Assembly: GCA_963805605.1 (NCBI GenBank)
Contig: CAWDUX010000002.1
Span: 2,294,001-2,358,000 of the forward strand
DNA: 64,000 bases
Direction of reading: 5' to 3'
From: Actinocatenispora sp963805605
GTDB lineage: Bacteria > Actinomycetota > Actinomycetes > Mycobacteriales > Micromonosporaceae
Of this stretch, positions 1 to 8,684 are shown piece by piece; the first letter of the stretch is position 1; each line of letters starts with the position of its first letter. The notes beneath the pieces were generated by a model. That model worked only from the letters and a program-made list of their open reading frames with translations. It searched no databases and was not told the origin of the DNA. The translations under genes and the position numbers were made by a program.

Positions 1-361
1 CGCCGAGGATCAGCTCGGCGGCTGACCACCACAGGGCGCGGGGGGCGACGGTGCCGCCCATCTCCTCGGGTACGTCCATCCGCCAGTATTCGGCGTCCAT
101 CATCAGGCCGTACGCTCGTCGGAACGACTCCGGCAGGGTCACCGTGTGGGTGGCCGGGTCGAATACCGGCGGATTGCGGTCGCCGTCGGCGAACGACTCC
201 GCGAGGTCTTCGCGGGCGAACCGGTCGACCTCGCTCAGCAGGCCCCGGGCGGTGTCGGCGTCGATCTCGGTGAACGGTGCGGTGCCGAATCGCTGTTCGG
301 TGCCGAACACCTCGAACAGGTTGAATTCGAGATCCCGGAGGTTGCTCTTGTAGTGCCCCAT
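1..361 (-). CDS. Acyl-CoA dehydrogenase, N-terminal part (runs off left edge)
   Basis: The reverse strand reads about 120 residues from an ATG whose upstream bases contain a purine-rich GGAGCGGGAG ribosome site. The protein opens MGHYKSNLRDLEFNLFEVFG, a characteristic beginning of an actinobacterial acyl-CoA dehydrogenase class with an N-terminal extension, and continues into the helical N domain (ending ALWWSAAELILG at the window edge). The family oxidises acyl-CoA to trans-2-enoyl-CoA using FAD and electron-transfer flavoprotein in fatty-acid beta-oxidation. The FAD and catalytic Glu regions lie outside the window, so function rests on the N-terminus only. Three palindromes upstream suggest regulated expression. 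Confidence 0.8.
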   Translation of the reverse strand, partial: MGHYKSNLRDLEFNLFEVFGTEQRFGTAPFTEIDADTARGLLSEVDRFAREDLAESFADGDRNPPVFDPATHTVTLPESFRRAYGLMMDAEYWRMDVPEEMGGTVAPRALWWSAAELILG

Positions 362-449
362 GCTCCCGCTCCAGCCTGACGTCTGGTGTCCCAGCCGACG
401 GTGGGCAGGTTCCCGACCGTCGAGCCGTACTCTTCAGTAACCCACTGTA

Positions 450-463
450 TTACTCATCGGTAA
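450..463. promoter_or_regulatory. Palindrome TTACTCATCGGTAA, possible TetR/FadR-type operator
   Basis: TTAC-N6-GTAA lies 89 bases upstream of the acyl-CoA dehydrogenase start. A looser AGTAA-N9-TTACT overlaps it at about 436-454. Fatty-acid catabolic genes in actinobacteria are commonly controlled by TetR-type repressors binding such dyads. The identity of the regulator is inference. Confidence 0.4.
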
Positions 464-569
464 CCTCTGGCAAGCCGACCCTGCGTGGACTCGAGTGTCA
501 GGTCGGCGACACGCCGGGCGAATCGCCGAGTCGTGCAGTGATCAACGCCGGCCCTACCGATATTGATCA

Positions 570-583
570 GTGACAAGCGTCAC
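570..583. promoter_or_regulatory. Crp/GlxR-like site GTGACAAGCGTCAC
   Basis: The sequence matches GTGA-N6-TCAC exactly, the core recognised by Crp/GlxR-type regulators of actinobacteria. It lies about 210 bases upstream of the acyl-CoA dehydrogenase start. Confidence 0.4.
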
Positions 584-602
584 CACTCAGCTCAGCGTTC
601 GT

Positions 603-619
603 TGATCTCTGTGAGATCA
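603..619. promoter_or_regulatory. Perfect dyad TGATCTC-TGT-GAGATCA
   Basis: Two 7-base arms surround a 3-base spacer, 20 bases beyond the Crp-like site. It is a likely transcription-factor operator for the acyl-CoA dehydrogenase promoter region; no regulator can be named. Confidence 0.35.
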
Positions 620-803
620 CCGCGTACGTGTCCGGCGCGCCTACCGGCCACCCACCGGTGTCACCACGTCCGCTGCTCTGGCCTGCTCGAACGAGCGATC
701 CGGTGACTGCCGGGCGAGCGCCGGGCAGACGCATTCCGGGGGGTACGCGGATGCCGGGCTCACCGAGCGGCTGGGCGGCGCGAGCGCCCCGCCCAGCCGC
801 TCG

Positions 804-1913
804 TCATGAACTGCTGTCCCCGACCGCCCAGTTCGGCGTCGAGTCGCCGACCGGCAGAGCCGCACCCGGATACTCCAGCAGGACCAGGGCGATGTCGTCG
901 TCCAGGAGCCCGTTCACCCACTCCAGCAGCGCCGACTCCAACGAGGCCAGGCCGTCCTGCACGGTGCCGTGCCCCAGCAGACCCCAGGCCCGCTCCTCGA
1001 TCGGGAAGAACTCGCCGTTACGGCGAGCCTCGGCCAGACCGTCGGTGTAGAGCAGGATGCGGTCCCCTGGCTCCAGCCGCTGCACCCGCGGCTGCGCCAT
1101 CGGCATGAAACCCAGCGGCGGCGCCGGCGCCGGCGGATCCAGCGGGATCGCCTGACCACGGCGCAGCAGCAGCGGCGCCGGATGGCCGCAGTTGAGTACC
1201 GTCAGGGTGCCGCCGCGTTCCTCCAGCAGCGCCGCGGTGACGAAGTCCTCCAATCCCACCGAACGGGCCACCGCCCGGTCCAGATCGGCCAGGATCGCGC
1301 GCAGATCGGCCCGCTCGTACGCCACGTGCCGGTACGAGCCGAGCACGATGCTGGCCAGCCGCACGGCGTCCAGGCCCTTGCCCCGTACGTCGCCGATCAG
1401 CATGCGGACGCCGTAGGTGGTGTCGATCGCCTCGTACAGGTCACCGCCGATGTCTGCCTCGGCGCTGGCTGAGACGTACCGTGCGGCCAGCGGCAGGCTG
1501 CCGACCCGTGGGCCGAGCGGCCCCAGGATCGCCTGCTGGGCCACCGACGCCAGCCGGGACAGCGCGGCGAACCGGGCCACCTGACGCTGTCGGACCGCAC
1601 CGACCGCGGCGGCGATACCGGTGGCGAGCAGTACGGCGATGACGTTGACGGCCACCGACGCCTGCGGGCCGCCCGGCGAGGTGAGCCAGAACATGCAGGC
1701 CAGTACGACCGACAGGATGCCGACCGGCAGCACCGTACGCCACGAGCCGAACGCCGCGGCCAGGAACGGCGGGGTCGCCAGCAGGCCGACGTAGCTGGGA
1801 CTGCGGCCGTCGGCGAGTTCCACCGCCGCGATGAGTACGAGCAGTACGAGGGCAGCGCCGAGCCCGGCTCGCGCATCGGGGCGCAGCACGCGTCGCGTGG
1901 GGTTACGTGGCAT
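804..1913 (-). CDS. Membrane-anchored SpoIIE-type (PP2C) serine phosphatase
   Basis: A 369-aa protein. Residues about 15-110 hold several hydrophobic segments (a membrane sensor-like region). A PP2C/SpoIIE phosphatase domain follows from about residue 140, with the metal-binding stretches ADIGGDLYEA, IGDVRGKGLDA, LNCGHPAPLLL and LLYTDGLAEARR, ending with DDDIALVLLE. Such enzymes dephosphorylate anti-anti-sigma factors in the partner-switching pathways that control sigma factors. No sigma or anti-sigma gene lies next to it, so its partner is unknown. It is transcribed alone, with GC-rich codon use like its neighbours. Confidence 0.88.
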   Translation of the reverse strand: MPRNPTRRVLRPDARAGLGAALVLLVLIAAVELADGRSPSYVGLLATPPFLAAAFGSWRTVLPVGILSVVLACMFWLTSPGGPQASVAVNVIAVLLATGIAAAVGAVRQRQVARFAALSRLASVAQQAILGPLGPRVGSLPLAARYVSASAEADIGGDLYEAIDTTYGVRMLIGDVRGKGLDAVRLASIVLGSYRHVAYERADLRAILADLDRAVARSVGLEDFVTAALLEERGGTLTVLNCGHPAPLLLRRGQAIPLDPPAPAPPLGFMPMAQPRVQRLEPGDRILLYTDGLAEARRNGEFFPIEERAWGLLGHGTVQDGLASLESALLEWVNGLLDDDIALVLLEYPGAALPVGDSTPNWAVGDSSS

Positions 1914-2083
1914 CGGTCTTCCGGGTCCCGGGACGGAGACTGTCGCTGACAGGATGCCCTGCCGGCGGGAAGTACGCGAGACTACCCGCGGCCCTGGGCC
2001 GAACCGATGCCGTACCGACGACCGACGACCGGCGGTCGCACGGGCGGGTCGGACCCATCCGAGCGGTGCCGGTCAGGATCGAT

Positions 2084-2674
2084 CTAGGAGATGACCACGT
2101 AGCTGATCTGCACCGTCGGGTCCGACAGCGAAGCGATCTCGCTGTAGGCGGTGGTGGTCAGATCGAAGCAGCGGCCCTGGACGAAACCGCCGCGGTCGTT
2201 GATCCGGATGACGACGGATTTGCCGGTCGCCTCGTTGGTGATGCGGACCTTGCTGCCGAACCGGAGGAACATGTTGGCCCCGGTGTATGCCTTGCTGTCG
2301 AACTTCTCGCCGCTGGCGGTGGTGCTGCCGGTGGACAGGTAGTCGGCCTTGCAGCTGCCGCTCTCGCCGACGGAGTTCGACTGGTCGCCCGCGTCGGAGC
2401 TGGAGCCCTTCGAGTCGCTCTTGGAGGACTCGGTACGCGACTTGCCGCGGGACGCGTGCTGCGGGATCGTCGCACGGTCGGGCTGGGTGTCGGCCGTGGC
2501 TGCGGAGGCCCGCTGCGTGTTGCCGTTGCCGCTGTCGTTGCCGGAATGGCTGAGAGTGACGCCGCCGACAGTAGCTGCGGCGACCACAAGACCTGCGGCG
2601 ATCGGGAGTACCGGGCGCGCGAGTCGACGTTGCCGCCGTGCCACGTGTTTGCCGTCCAACGTTCTCCCCTTCAT
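2084..2674 (-). CDS. RlpA-like double-psi beta-barrel secreted protein
   Basis: A 196-aa protein. A basic N-terminus and hydrophobic segment (residues about 20-42, PVLPIAAGLVVAAATVGGV) look like an uncleaved signal anchor. A Ser/Asp-rich linker of about 60 residues follows. The C-terminal third is a double-psi beta-barrel: GSCKADYLSTGSTTASGEKF, then VRITNEATGKSVVIRINDRG with the catalytic-type Asp in INDRGGF. RlpA and related proteins act on or bind septal peptidoglycan. Residues around the barrel fit a lytic-transglycosylase-like or expansin-like role at the cell wall; activity is not certain. Confidence 0.82.
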   Translation of the reverse strand: MKGRTLDGKHVARRQRRLARPVLPIAAGLVVAAATVGGVTLSHSGNDSGNGNTQRASAATADTQPDRATIPQHASRGKSRTESSKSDSKGSSSDAGDQSNSVGESGSCKADYLSTGSTTASGEKFDSKAYTGANMFLRFGSKVRITNEATGKSVVIRINDRGGFVQGRCFDLTTTAYSEIASLSDPTVQISYVVIS

Positions 2675-2875
2675 CTGCGACGGGTCCCGCGGAACATAAC
2701 GAACGGGTTACCCGTGAGGCAACCCCACGTCTGTGGTGTACTCACCTCACTGTGTAACGTCCGAAGAGTATGTCCGGGTACGGCCACATATTAGGGAACA
2801 CGCCTGAGGGGAAGTGTCTCCTACGTCACCCCGGATCGGGGAGATTCCCGTAGGGGAGACCACACGCCGGACGAG

Positions 2876-3715
2876 CTACCGCCGTACCTGACGCCGGCGA
2901 CGGCGCAGCCGTAGCGGGACCAGAGCCGACTCCAGTTGTACGGACAGGCTCATCTTGGACGCACCGCGTTGCCGCTCCTCGAAACGGATCGGCACCTCCA
3001 GGATCTTGTGACCGCGCAGTACTGCTCGGTAGTTCATCTCCACCTGGAAGCTGTAACCGTTGCTGTCCACCGAATCCAGCTGCATGTCCTGCAGCGTGTC
3101 CGCGCGCCACAGCTTGTAGCCCGCGGTGACGTCCCGGATCCGGAGCGAGAGCAGCCGCTGTACGTAGAAGTTGGCCCAGCCCGACAGCAACCGGCGGTGC
3201 AGCTTCCACTCCTCGGCCAGTACCCCGCCGGTGACGTAGCGCGAACCGATGACCACGTCTGCCCGGGTGGACAGCAGGGTGCCCAGCATCTCCGGGATGC
3301 ACTCCGGCGGATGGGACAGATCGGAGTCCATCTGTACGACGAACTCAGCGCCGTCCGCCAACGCCCGGGTCATGCCGTCCACGTACGCCCGGCCGAGCCC
3401 CTCCTTCGCGGTCCGGTGGACCACCGTGACGATCTGCTGGTCGTCGGTGTTCAGCTCGGCCGCCAGATCCTCGGCCACCTTGCCGGTGCCGTCCGGACTG
3501 TTGTCGTCCACCACCAGCACCCGCAGCGCAGTCAACGGCAGCACCAGCAGCGCCCGTACGAGGATCGGCAGGTTGTCCGCCTCGTTGTAGGTGGGCAGCA
3601 CGACGGTCACCGCCGAGTCGCACCACGGCTCGGGCAGCGCGACAGCCGTGGCGGCCCGCTCGGCCGTCGGGTCGGATGACATGTCCTGATGATCGCCTAT
3701 CACATTGCTCACCAT
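2876..3715 (-). CDS. Polyprenol-phosphate mannosyltransferase (GT2, DPM1-like)
   Basis: A 279-aa GT-A fold glycosyltransferase: LPTYNEADNL near residue 40, VVDDNSPDGTG, the metal-binding MDSDLSHPPE, GSRYVTGG and the C-terminal RFEERQRGASKMS. The family transfers mannose from GDP-mannose to polyprenyl phosphate, giving the donor for mannosylated lipids and secreted proteins in actinobacteria. It has no C-terminal membrane helices, so it is the short soluble form that needs a separate membrane partner. The tail is strongly basic (LRLRRRRRQVRR). An internal start at the second Met (residue 12) is also possible. Confidence 0.88.
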   Translation of the reverse strand: MVSNVIGDHQDMSSDPTAERAATAVALPEPWCDSAVTVVLPTYNEADNLPILVRALLVLPLTALRVLVVDDNSPDGTGKVAEDLAAELNTDDQQIVTVVHRTAKEGLGRAYVDGMTRALADGAEFVVQMDSDLSHPPECIPEMLGTLLSTRADVVIGSRYVTGGVLAEEWKLHRRLLSGWANFYVQRLLSLRIRDVTAGYKLWRADTLQDMQLDSVDSNGYSFQVEMNYRAVLRGHKILEVPIRFEERQRGASKMSLSVQLESALVPLRLRRRRRQVRR

Positions 3716-3895
3716 CGGTCGGGACGTCCCTCCAGTATCGACGACAGCTCGCCACGATCATCCTGCCGTGGCCCACGCACCCGAGTCGTACCGTCGGTGA
3801 CCACCAGGAACGGCAGAGTAGAGCATCACGGCCAGTCCGGGTGACGATCCGGGAACATCACGGGCGGGCATCCGCTACCGAGCCGGGCCCGGCAG

Positions 3896-3922
3896 GCAGG
3901 GCCCGGCGGTCGGGCCCCCTGC
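3896..3922. terminator. GC-rich hairpin after the S66 peptidase gene
   Basis: GCAGGGCCCG and CGGGCCCCCTGC can pair around a GCGGT loop (one bulge) just past the stop of the S66 peptidase gene. There is no T tract, so termination is only plausible. Confidence 0.35.
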
Positions 3923-3931
3923 GGACGTCGG

Positions 3932-4969
3932 TCAGTAGCGGACCGCGATACGGCGTTCCACCGCGTCGACGGCCACCTCACCGCCGTTGGGGATCACCAG
4001 CTGCGGATCGGTATGCCCGAAATCGACATTGAACACGACGGGCACGTCCGGGTGGTACTCGGTCAGCACCCGAAGCACCGCGTCCCGCTGCGCCCCGACG
4101 TACGCGGCCTTCTGCTCCGGGCTGTTCGGCCGGTCGAACTCCCACGCCTTCGCCCGGCCCATCAGTACGGCGCCGAACTGCTGCAGCATCCCGCGCTCGG
4201 CCATGCCCATCAGCACCCGGTACACGTACGTCGCGGACGGCAGCTCCTCGGAGGTCTCCAGGTACAGCACCGCGCCGGCGTAGGCAGCCGGCTCCTGCAG
4301 GTAGCGGTCGGCCCGCAGATTGAAGTCGACGATCTCCAGGCAGCCGCCCCAGGAGGGACCTACGACCGTACGACGCGGCCCGTACCATTGCCAGCCGCCA
4401 CCGGGCAGCATCTCCGGCTCGGTGGCCAACACCCCCGGCTCCCGCCAGTCCCTGCCGATGTCGGTGTAGGTGTGCGCGGGGCGCAGCTCGTACTCGCCGT
4501 CGGTGAACAGCGCGGCCCGCAACGACTCGGCGCTGTGCGGGTTGACCGTCCCGCCGCGGCCGAGCAGGGTCATCACCGTGCCGCCGTAGTACGACACGAT
4601 GCCCAGGTTCCACAGGTAGTTGTGCAGGTTGGTGTTGTCGCTCAGGCCGAAGAACGGTTTCGGGTCGGCCCGCAGCACCGCCGGATCGAGATGGCGCAGC
4701 ACCTTGAGCTGGTCCTCGCCGCCGATGCTGGTCAGCACCGCCCGGATGGACGGGTCGGCGAACGCGGCGTGCACGTCGGCGGCCCGTTCCTGCGGGTCGG
4801 CGCCCAGCTTGCGGGTGGTCGGGTACTCGACCGGGAGCAGCCCGAAGGCGTCGGTCAGGCGGCGTAGCCCGAGTTCGAACGGCCCGGGAAAGACCGCGGG
4901 CAGCCCCGCGCCGGGAGACAGCACGGCGACCCGGTCACCCGGTTCCGGTTTCGGTGGGTAGATCGTCAT
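3932..4969 (-). CDS. S66-family LD-carboxypeptidase / MccF-like peptidase
   Basis: A 345-aa protein starting MTIYPPKPEPGDRVAVLSPG. The open frame extends further upstream but family similarity begins exactly here. S66 landmarks are SIGGEDQLKVL, the Ser nucleophile region GLSDNTNLHNYLWN, GGTVMTLLG, and the later Glu/His region with FGHTDPQLVIP. S66 enzymes cleave L,D bonds in murein peptides. The MccF branch, which this resembles (NTNLHNYLWN), hydrolyses peptidyl-nucleotide antibiotics such as microcin C. It stands alone between divergent and convergent neighbours, so peptidoglycan recycling or self-immunity cannot be distinguished. Confidence 0.85.
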   Translation of the reverse strand: MTIYPPKPEPGDRVAVLSPGAGLPAVFPGPFELGLRRLTDAFGLLPVEYPTTRKLGADPQERAADVHAAFADPSIRAVLTSIGGEDQLKVLRHLDPAVLRADPKPFFGLSDNTNLHNYLWNLGIVSYYGGTVMTLLGRGGTVNPHSAESLRAALFTDGEYELRPAHTYTDIGRDWREPGVLATEPEMLPGGGWQWYGPRRTVVGPSWGGCLEIVDFNLRADRYLQEPAAYAGAVLYLETSEELPSATYVYRVLMGMAERGMLQQFGAVLMGRAKAWEFDRPNSPEQKAAYVGAQRDAVLRVLTEYHPDVPVVFNVDFGHTDPQLVIPNGGEVAVDAVERRIAVRY

Positions 4970-5081
4970 GCCGCACGTTAGCAACGCGAGTTCCGTTGCC
5001 CACACCGGATTTCCGTCCGCTTGACCTGAAGCGTGCTTCAACTTGCAGGATCGCGGGGACCGCATCGAGAGGGAGTACGAA

Positions 5082-6134
5082 ATGGCCGACGGCACGCTCG
5101 ACGAGGCGTACGAACGACTGCACGCGACCGGACCCGAACGGCAGGGCTGGCTGTCCAACCACGCCCCAATGGCGGTCGAGGCGCTGGCCCGGCACGGCCA
5201 CCAGAACGACATCCATGGCTGGATCGACTGGTACGCACCGAAACTCACCGACATGCCGGCCGCCGTCGAACCGATCGACGCCGACCGGTGGCAGCAGGCG
5301 CTCGGTGATCCGCGCCGGATCGCGGACTGGGCCGACCACCTGACCGGCGAGATCGCCGACCGGCCGTGGCGCGAGGTACTGGCCACCTGGTGGCCCCGAC
5401 TGCTGCCGGGCATCGCGGCGGGCGCCACCCACGGTGTCATCCGGGTCGGGCACGCGGTGCGTACGTTGCTGTCCGGTGACGAATCCGCCGCGGCCCGCGC
5501 CGAACTCGGCCACGCGCTGGCGTACTGGGCGGCCCGCTGGCAGCAGGTGCCCGGCGTGGTGGTGCCCAGCGGCCAGCTGGCCCCGGTACGCGCGCTGGAC
5601 CGGGTACCGGTACTCCCGGAGCAGCAGGGCGGCATCCGGGACCGGCTCGCGCGGCTGCCCGAACTGCCCGGTTGGTCGGCTTCGCTGAGCGCGGTACGGC
5701 CACCGGAGGGACCACAGCAGGCCCGGGACTGGTTGGCCGAGGTAGTGGACGCGGCGGTGCTGCGCTACCACTCCTACGGCTACGGCGAGCCGGTGATGCT
5801 GGTGCACGCCGCCACCGCACCCAACGCGGTCTGGCGCACCCTGCCGGCACTGCCCACGGAGCAGTGGATGCCCAGCGTCGCGGCGGGCTGGGCGGCCAGC
5901 GCCGCGGTGACCGCGGTCTACACACCGGACCGGCCGGTACCCCCGGACGAGCGGACCGTGCCGCCGGTCGGCGACGACCCGGTCCGGCAGGTGCTGGACC
6001 GGGCCGCCGAGCACCGCGACGAGCATGTGATCAAGCTGGTCGACACCGCCGTCGACGTGTTCGGGCGGACCGGTGATCCGGCCGCGTTGGGTGCCGGCGC
6101 CGCGGCCGTCACCCTGATGAGCCCGGAGAACTGA
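5082..6134 (+). CDS. DUF4243 / questin-oxidase-like protein
   Basis: A 350-aa protein. The start is MADGTLDEAYERLHATG, preceded by GAGAGGGAG; an earlier in-frame Met at 5043 lacks family similarity. It has the GWLSNHAPMAVEALARHG opening and YHSYGYGEPVMLVHAATAPNAV C-terminal block of the questin oxidase-like family (DUF4243). A fungal member performs a Baeyer-Villiger-type ring opening; bacterial members have no established substrate. It is divergent from the S66 peptidase gene. Confidence 0.8.
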   Translation: MADGTLDEAYERLHATGPERQGWLSNHAPMAVEALARHGHQNDIHGWIDWYAPKLTDMPAAVEPIDADRWQQALGDPRRIADWADHLTGEIADRPWREVLATWWPRLLPGIAAGATHGVIRVGHAVRTLLSGDESAAARAELGHALAYWAARWQQVPGVVVPSGQLAPVRALDRVPVLPEQQGGIRDRLARLPELPGWSASLSAVRPPEGPQQARDWLAEVVDAAVLRYHSYGYGEPVMLVHAATAPNAVWRTLPALPTEQWMPSVAAGWAASAAVTAVYTPDRPVPPDERTVPPVGDDPVRQVLDRAAEHRDEHVIKLVDTAVDVFGRTGDPAALGAGAAAVTLMSPEN

Positions 6135-6212
6135 CCGGCCCGTTCCGGCGCCCGGCGGTCCGGCTACCGACTGCCGTGACCTGGCTGCCGGTAGCTGCGT
6201 AAACTGCCATGA

Positions 6213-6761
6213 ATGTTCGTGGTCAGCCGGGTACTCCGGCACGTGCCGGAGCCGCTGCGCTCGCTGCTCATCAAGCACCGGGAAATGCTCAAGTTCCTGG
6301 TGGTGGGTGGCACCTGCTTCGTGATCACCGCCGTCATCAACTACGGACTGAAGCTCACGGTGCTGGCGGAGAAGCCGGTGACCGCGCTGACGATCGCCAC
6401 GATCGTCGCGACCGTCGTGTCGTACGTGTTGAACCGGGAATGGTCGTTCCGGACCCGGGGAGGGCGTGAACGACACCACGAGGCGGCACTGTTCTTCCTG
6501 ATCAGCGGACTGGGCGTGATCGTCAACGACATTCCGTTGGGAATCTCCCGCTATGTCCTGGGGCTGCAGACCCCGGCGGTGAGCCTGGTGGCGCAGGAGG
6601 TCGCCGACTTCACCAGCGGCATGGTGCTGGGCACCCTGCTGGCGATGGGGTTCCGGCTGTGGGCGTTCCGTCGGTACGTCTTCCCGCAGGCCGATGTACG
6701 CCCGCATCCCGACGACATGGCGGCACCGGTTCGGAAAGTGGGCTCCGACGAGGTCGCCTGA
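6213..6761 (+). CDS. GtrA-family membrane protein
   Basis: A 182-aa protein with four hydrophobic segments between residues about 28 and 150: KFLVVGGTCFVITAVINYGL, then VTALTIATIVATVVSYVLNR, the LFFLISGLGVIVNDI segment and a last helix before the charged tail. The pattern and the NREWSFR motif after helix 2 define GtrA proteins, which are linked to export or flipping of sugar-lipids in cell-wall glycosylation. A link with the mannosyltransferase at 2.9-3.7 kb is possible but not shown. Confidence 0.85.
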   Translation: MFVVSRVLRHVPEPLRSLLIKHREMLKFLVVGGTCFVITAVINYGLKLTVLAEKPVTALTIATIVATVVSYVLNREWSFRTRGGRERHHEAALFFLISGLGVIVNDIPLGISRYVLGLQTPAVSLVAQEVADFTSGMVLGTLLAMGFRLWAFRRYVFPQADVRPHPDDMAAPVRKVGSDEVA

Positions 6762-6771
6762 CCGCTACCTG

Positions 6772-6802
6772 ACGGGCCGCCACCCACCGGGTGACGGCCC
6801 GT
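6772..6802. terminator. Bidirectional hairpin between convergent gtrA-like and PhyH genes
   Basis: ACGGGCCG (6772-6779) pairs with CGGCCCGT (6795-6802), with an inner CCACCC/GGGTG pairing. It sits between two convergent stop codons and is well placed to end both transcripts. Confidence 0.6.
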
Positions 6803-6817
6803 TCTGCTGCCCGTCGG

Positions 6818-7723
6818 TCAGCGCAGGTACGACGTGCTGCGGTCGAGCAGGTCGCGGGAGGCCAGCTCCTTACGCAGCGGGAGCTCCTTGTCGATCCAGC
6901 CGTCCGGCTTGACGCCCCAGTAGCTGGAGTTGGTGTTGCCGCCCCCGAGCAGCTGCTGTCGCAACGGGTTGAGCCCCTTGAACCAGTCGCTGTCGAAGTC
7001 CGGCGTGACCTCGTCCAACGGCCGGATCCACCGGTAGGTGTAGCCGATGAAGATGTGCTTGCGGGTCAGTTCGGACAGGTTGACCGAGCGGGAGTGCCAC
7101 AGCCGGCGGTCGAAGATGAACGCGTCCCCGGCCTTGGCCTGGATCTCGATCGCGCCTTCCGGCCGGATGACCGGGTCGCCCGGCTTCTCCGGCCGACCGG
7201 CCAGCGAGTTGTTGACGTGGCTGCCCGGGATGATCTGGGTGGCGCCGCGCCCGGTCACGCTCAGGTCGCTGAGCAGGTAGCAGATCTTCGTCATGAACAT
7301 CGGCCGCGGATCCATGTCGATGTCCGCGTTCTGCCGGTAGCCGTCCTGATGCCAGTTCCAGAACGGGTCGCCCGCTTCGGCAATGGGCGGGTTGATGTCG
7401 ATGTGGTTGTGGTGGCTGTAGATGTTCCAGCCCATCAGTCCCCAGAGATACGGGAACGTGGTGGGGTAGTCGAGCAGCTCCGTGAAGATCGGATTTCGCG
7501 GGAAGAAACCCATCACATGGATGGATTTGTCTGGCCGCAGCCGTCCCGCGCTCTCCTCGTCGTCGTAGACCTTGTCGACGGCCTTCTCCAGGCGCGCCCG
7601 CATGGTCTCGTCCAGGGCGTTCCGGATGATCAGATAGCCCTGTTCCTGGTACTGCTGGCGTTCTTCCGCAGTGATCTGCTCGTACCCGGTGGGCCGACGA
7701 TCGGTCTCGGCTTGCAGCGTCAT
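6818..7723 (-). CDS. Phytanoyl-CoA dioxygenase (PhyH) family Fe(II)/2-oxoglutarate oxygenase
   Basis: A 301-aa protein with a double-stranded beta-helix oxygenase pattern: the metal-binding H-x-D in WNWHQDGYR near residue 125, the distal His in DRRLWHSRSVN, and the nearby Arg expected to bind 2-oxoglutarate. Substrate is unknown; relatives hydroxylate fatty acyl-CoAs, ectoine or small secondary metabolites. A GGGGG ribosome site precedes the ATG. It is a single gene flanked by a convergent terminator and a roughly 250-base upstream region. Confidence 0.85.
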   Translation of the reverse strand: MTLQAETDRRPTGYEQITAEERQQYQEQGYLIIRNALDETMRARLEKAVDKVYDDEESAGRLRPDKSIHVMGFFPRNPIFTELLDYPTTFPYLWGLMGWNIYSHHNHIDINPPIAEAGDPFWNWHQDGYRQNADIDMDPRPMFMTKICYLLSDLSVTGRGATQIIPGSHVNNSLAGRPEKPGDPVIRPEGAIEIQAKAGDAFIFDRRLWHSRSVNLSELTRKHIFIGYTYRWIRPLDEVTPDFDSDWFKGLNPLRQQLLGGGNTNSSYWGVKPDGWIDKELPLRKELASRDLLDRSTSYLR

Positions 7724-7969
7724 GTTGTGGAAACCCCCTTCACTTCACCCAATGCGTCGGGCTTGCGAAATGGTTGCATGGACGACTGTAAATGAACCAG
7801 AAAGGCGCAAACGTTTTCTCCCGGTACTCGCCTGATCACAATGAGTACCCAGATCTACTTCTATTACCCGGAGCATTCTGATTGGACACCTTGCCCACCA
7901 TCCGGCGCGGCTACTCGCCCGACCAGGGCGCCGAATTCACCGCGCTGACCCCGGGCACGGGCCGTCGGG

Positions 7970-8684
7970 TCAGTGGTAGGCGCCGAAGGCGGCGTCGGTG
8001 ACGTACTTGTTGGCGGCCGCCACCAGGGGCCGCAACTGGTCGTCCATGGCGGCCAGGATCAGCTCCCGGCGCTGTCTGCGGGCCCCGGCGGGCAGATCCG
8101 CGTACGCCGGGGGCAACATGCCCAGATCGCGACCCAGCGACGCCAGTACCGCGTCCGCCGGGCCCAGCCGGGTGGACCAGGTCAGCGCGTGGTTGTACCA
8201 GGCCTCGGCGCGGGGAAGCAGCGTACGTTCGGTGAACCGGATCCGCTCGACCCGGAACAACCCGAGCCGGCGGTTGTTCTGCCGTTCGCACAGGCCGGCC
8301 GCGTCGAGCGCGTCACCGGCGCGTACCGCGGCGTTGTCGGCCAGGATGTGCAGCCAGTCGGTCACCCCGTACGCGTCCATGGTGCTACCGATCAGTCGGG
8401 CGGCCGAACCGAGCAGTTCCCGGGGCGCGGGTGGCTCGGCGACGAGGCGTACCGGACCGTCCGTACACCGCACCGCCCCGACGATGATCAGTTCGGCCAG
8501 GATCGCGGTGGCGATCCCGACGTCCAGGATCCGCGGATGGAAGCGGGGCCGGCCCTTCTCGTCATAGCCGAGTACGAACAGGGTCTCCGTCAGCGGCAGC
8601 CGGCCGGTCGGCGTCCGGGTAGCCGGGACCGTCGTCCGGCTCGTCGTCGGGAACCTCGTACTGGCCCCCCGTGTAGAGACTCAC
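7970..8684 (-). CDS. GOLPH3/VPS74-like (GPP34) protein, one frameshift near the start
   Basis: The long frame contains LPLTETLFVLGYDEKGRPRF, ILDVGIATAILAELIIVGAV, NRRLGLFRVERIRF and the C-terminal GPP34 helices. GPP34 proteins bind phosphatidylinositol phosphates in eukaryotes; the actinobacterial role is unknown. No ATG, GTG or TTG precedes LPLTETL in this frame before a stop. The GTG at 8682-8684 overlaps the amidase TGA (GTGA), and its frame, acidic and GC-rich at third positions, runs to about 8610, where one extra or missing base joins the two. A GTG at 8473 would give a shorter, unlikely form lacking conserved N-terminal sequence. Confidence 0.7.

Larger units (their letters stand above)
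362..803. other. Intergenic region upstream of acyl-CoA dehydrogenase
   Basis: No coding region is supported here. The interval separates the start of the acyl-CoA dehydrogenase gene from the end of the SpoIIE-type phosphatase gene and holds three palindromic operator candidates, listed separately. Confidence 0.6.

Noticed and set aside
2675..2830. Possible c-di-AMP (ydaO) riboswitch before the RlpA gene
   Set aside because: Cell-wall genes of actinobacteria often have one, but the conserved GGGTGAA/CCGACCCG pattern is not visible.
4970..5635. Upstream extension of the S66 peptidase frame to 567 aa
   Set aside because: The extra 220 residues lack family similarity and oppose the DUF4243 gene; the ATG at 4969 starts the domain exactly.
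4935..6707. 590-aa minus-strand frame opposite DUF4243 and GtrA genes
   Set aside because: Antisense shadow: third-position bias and family motifs lie on the plus strand.
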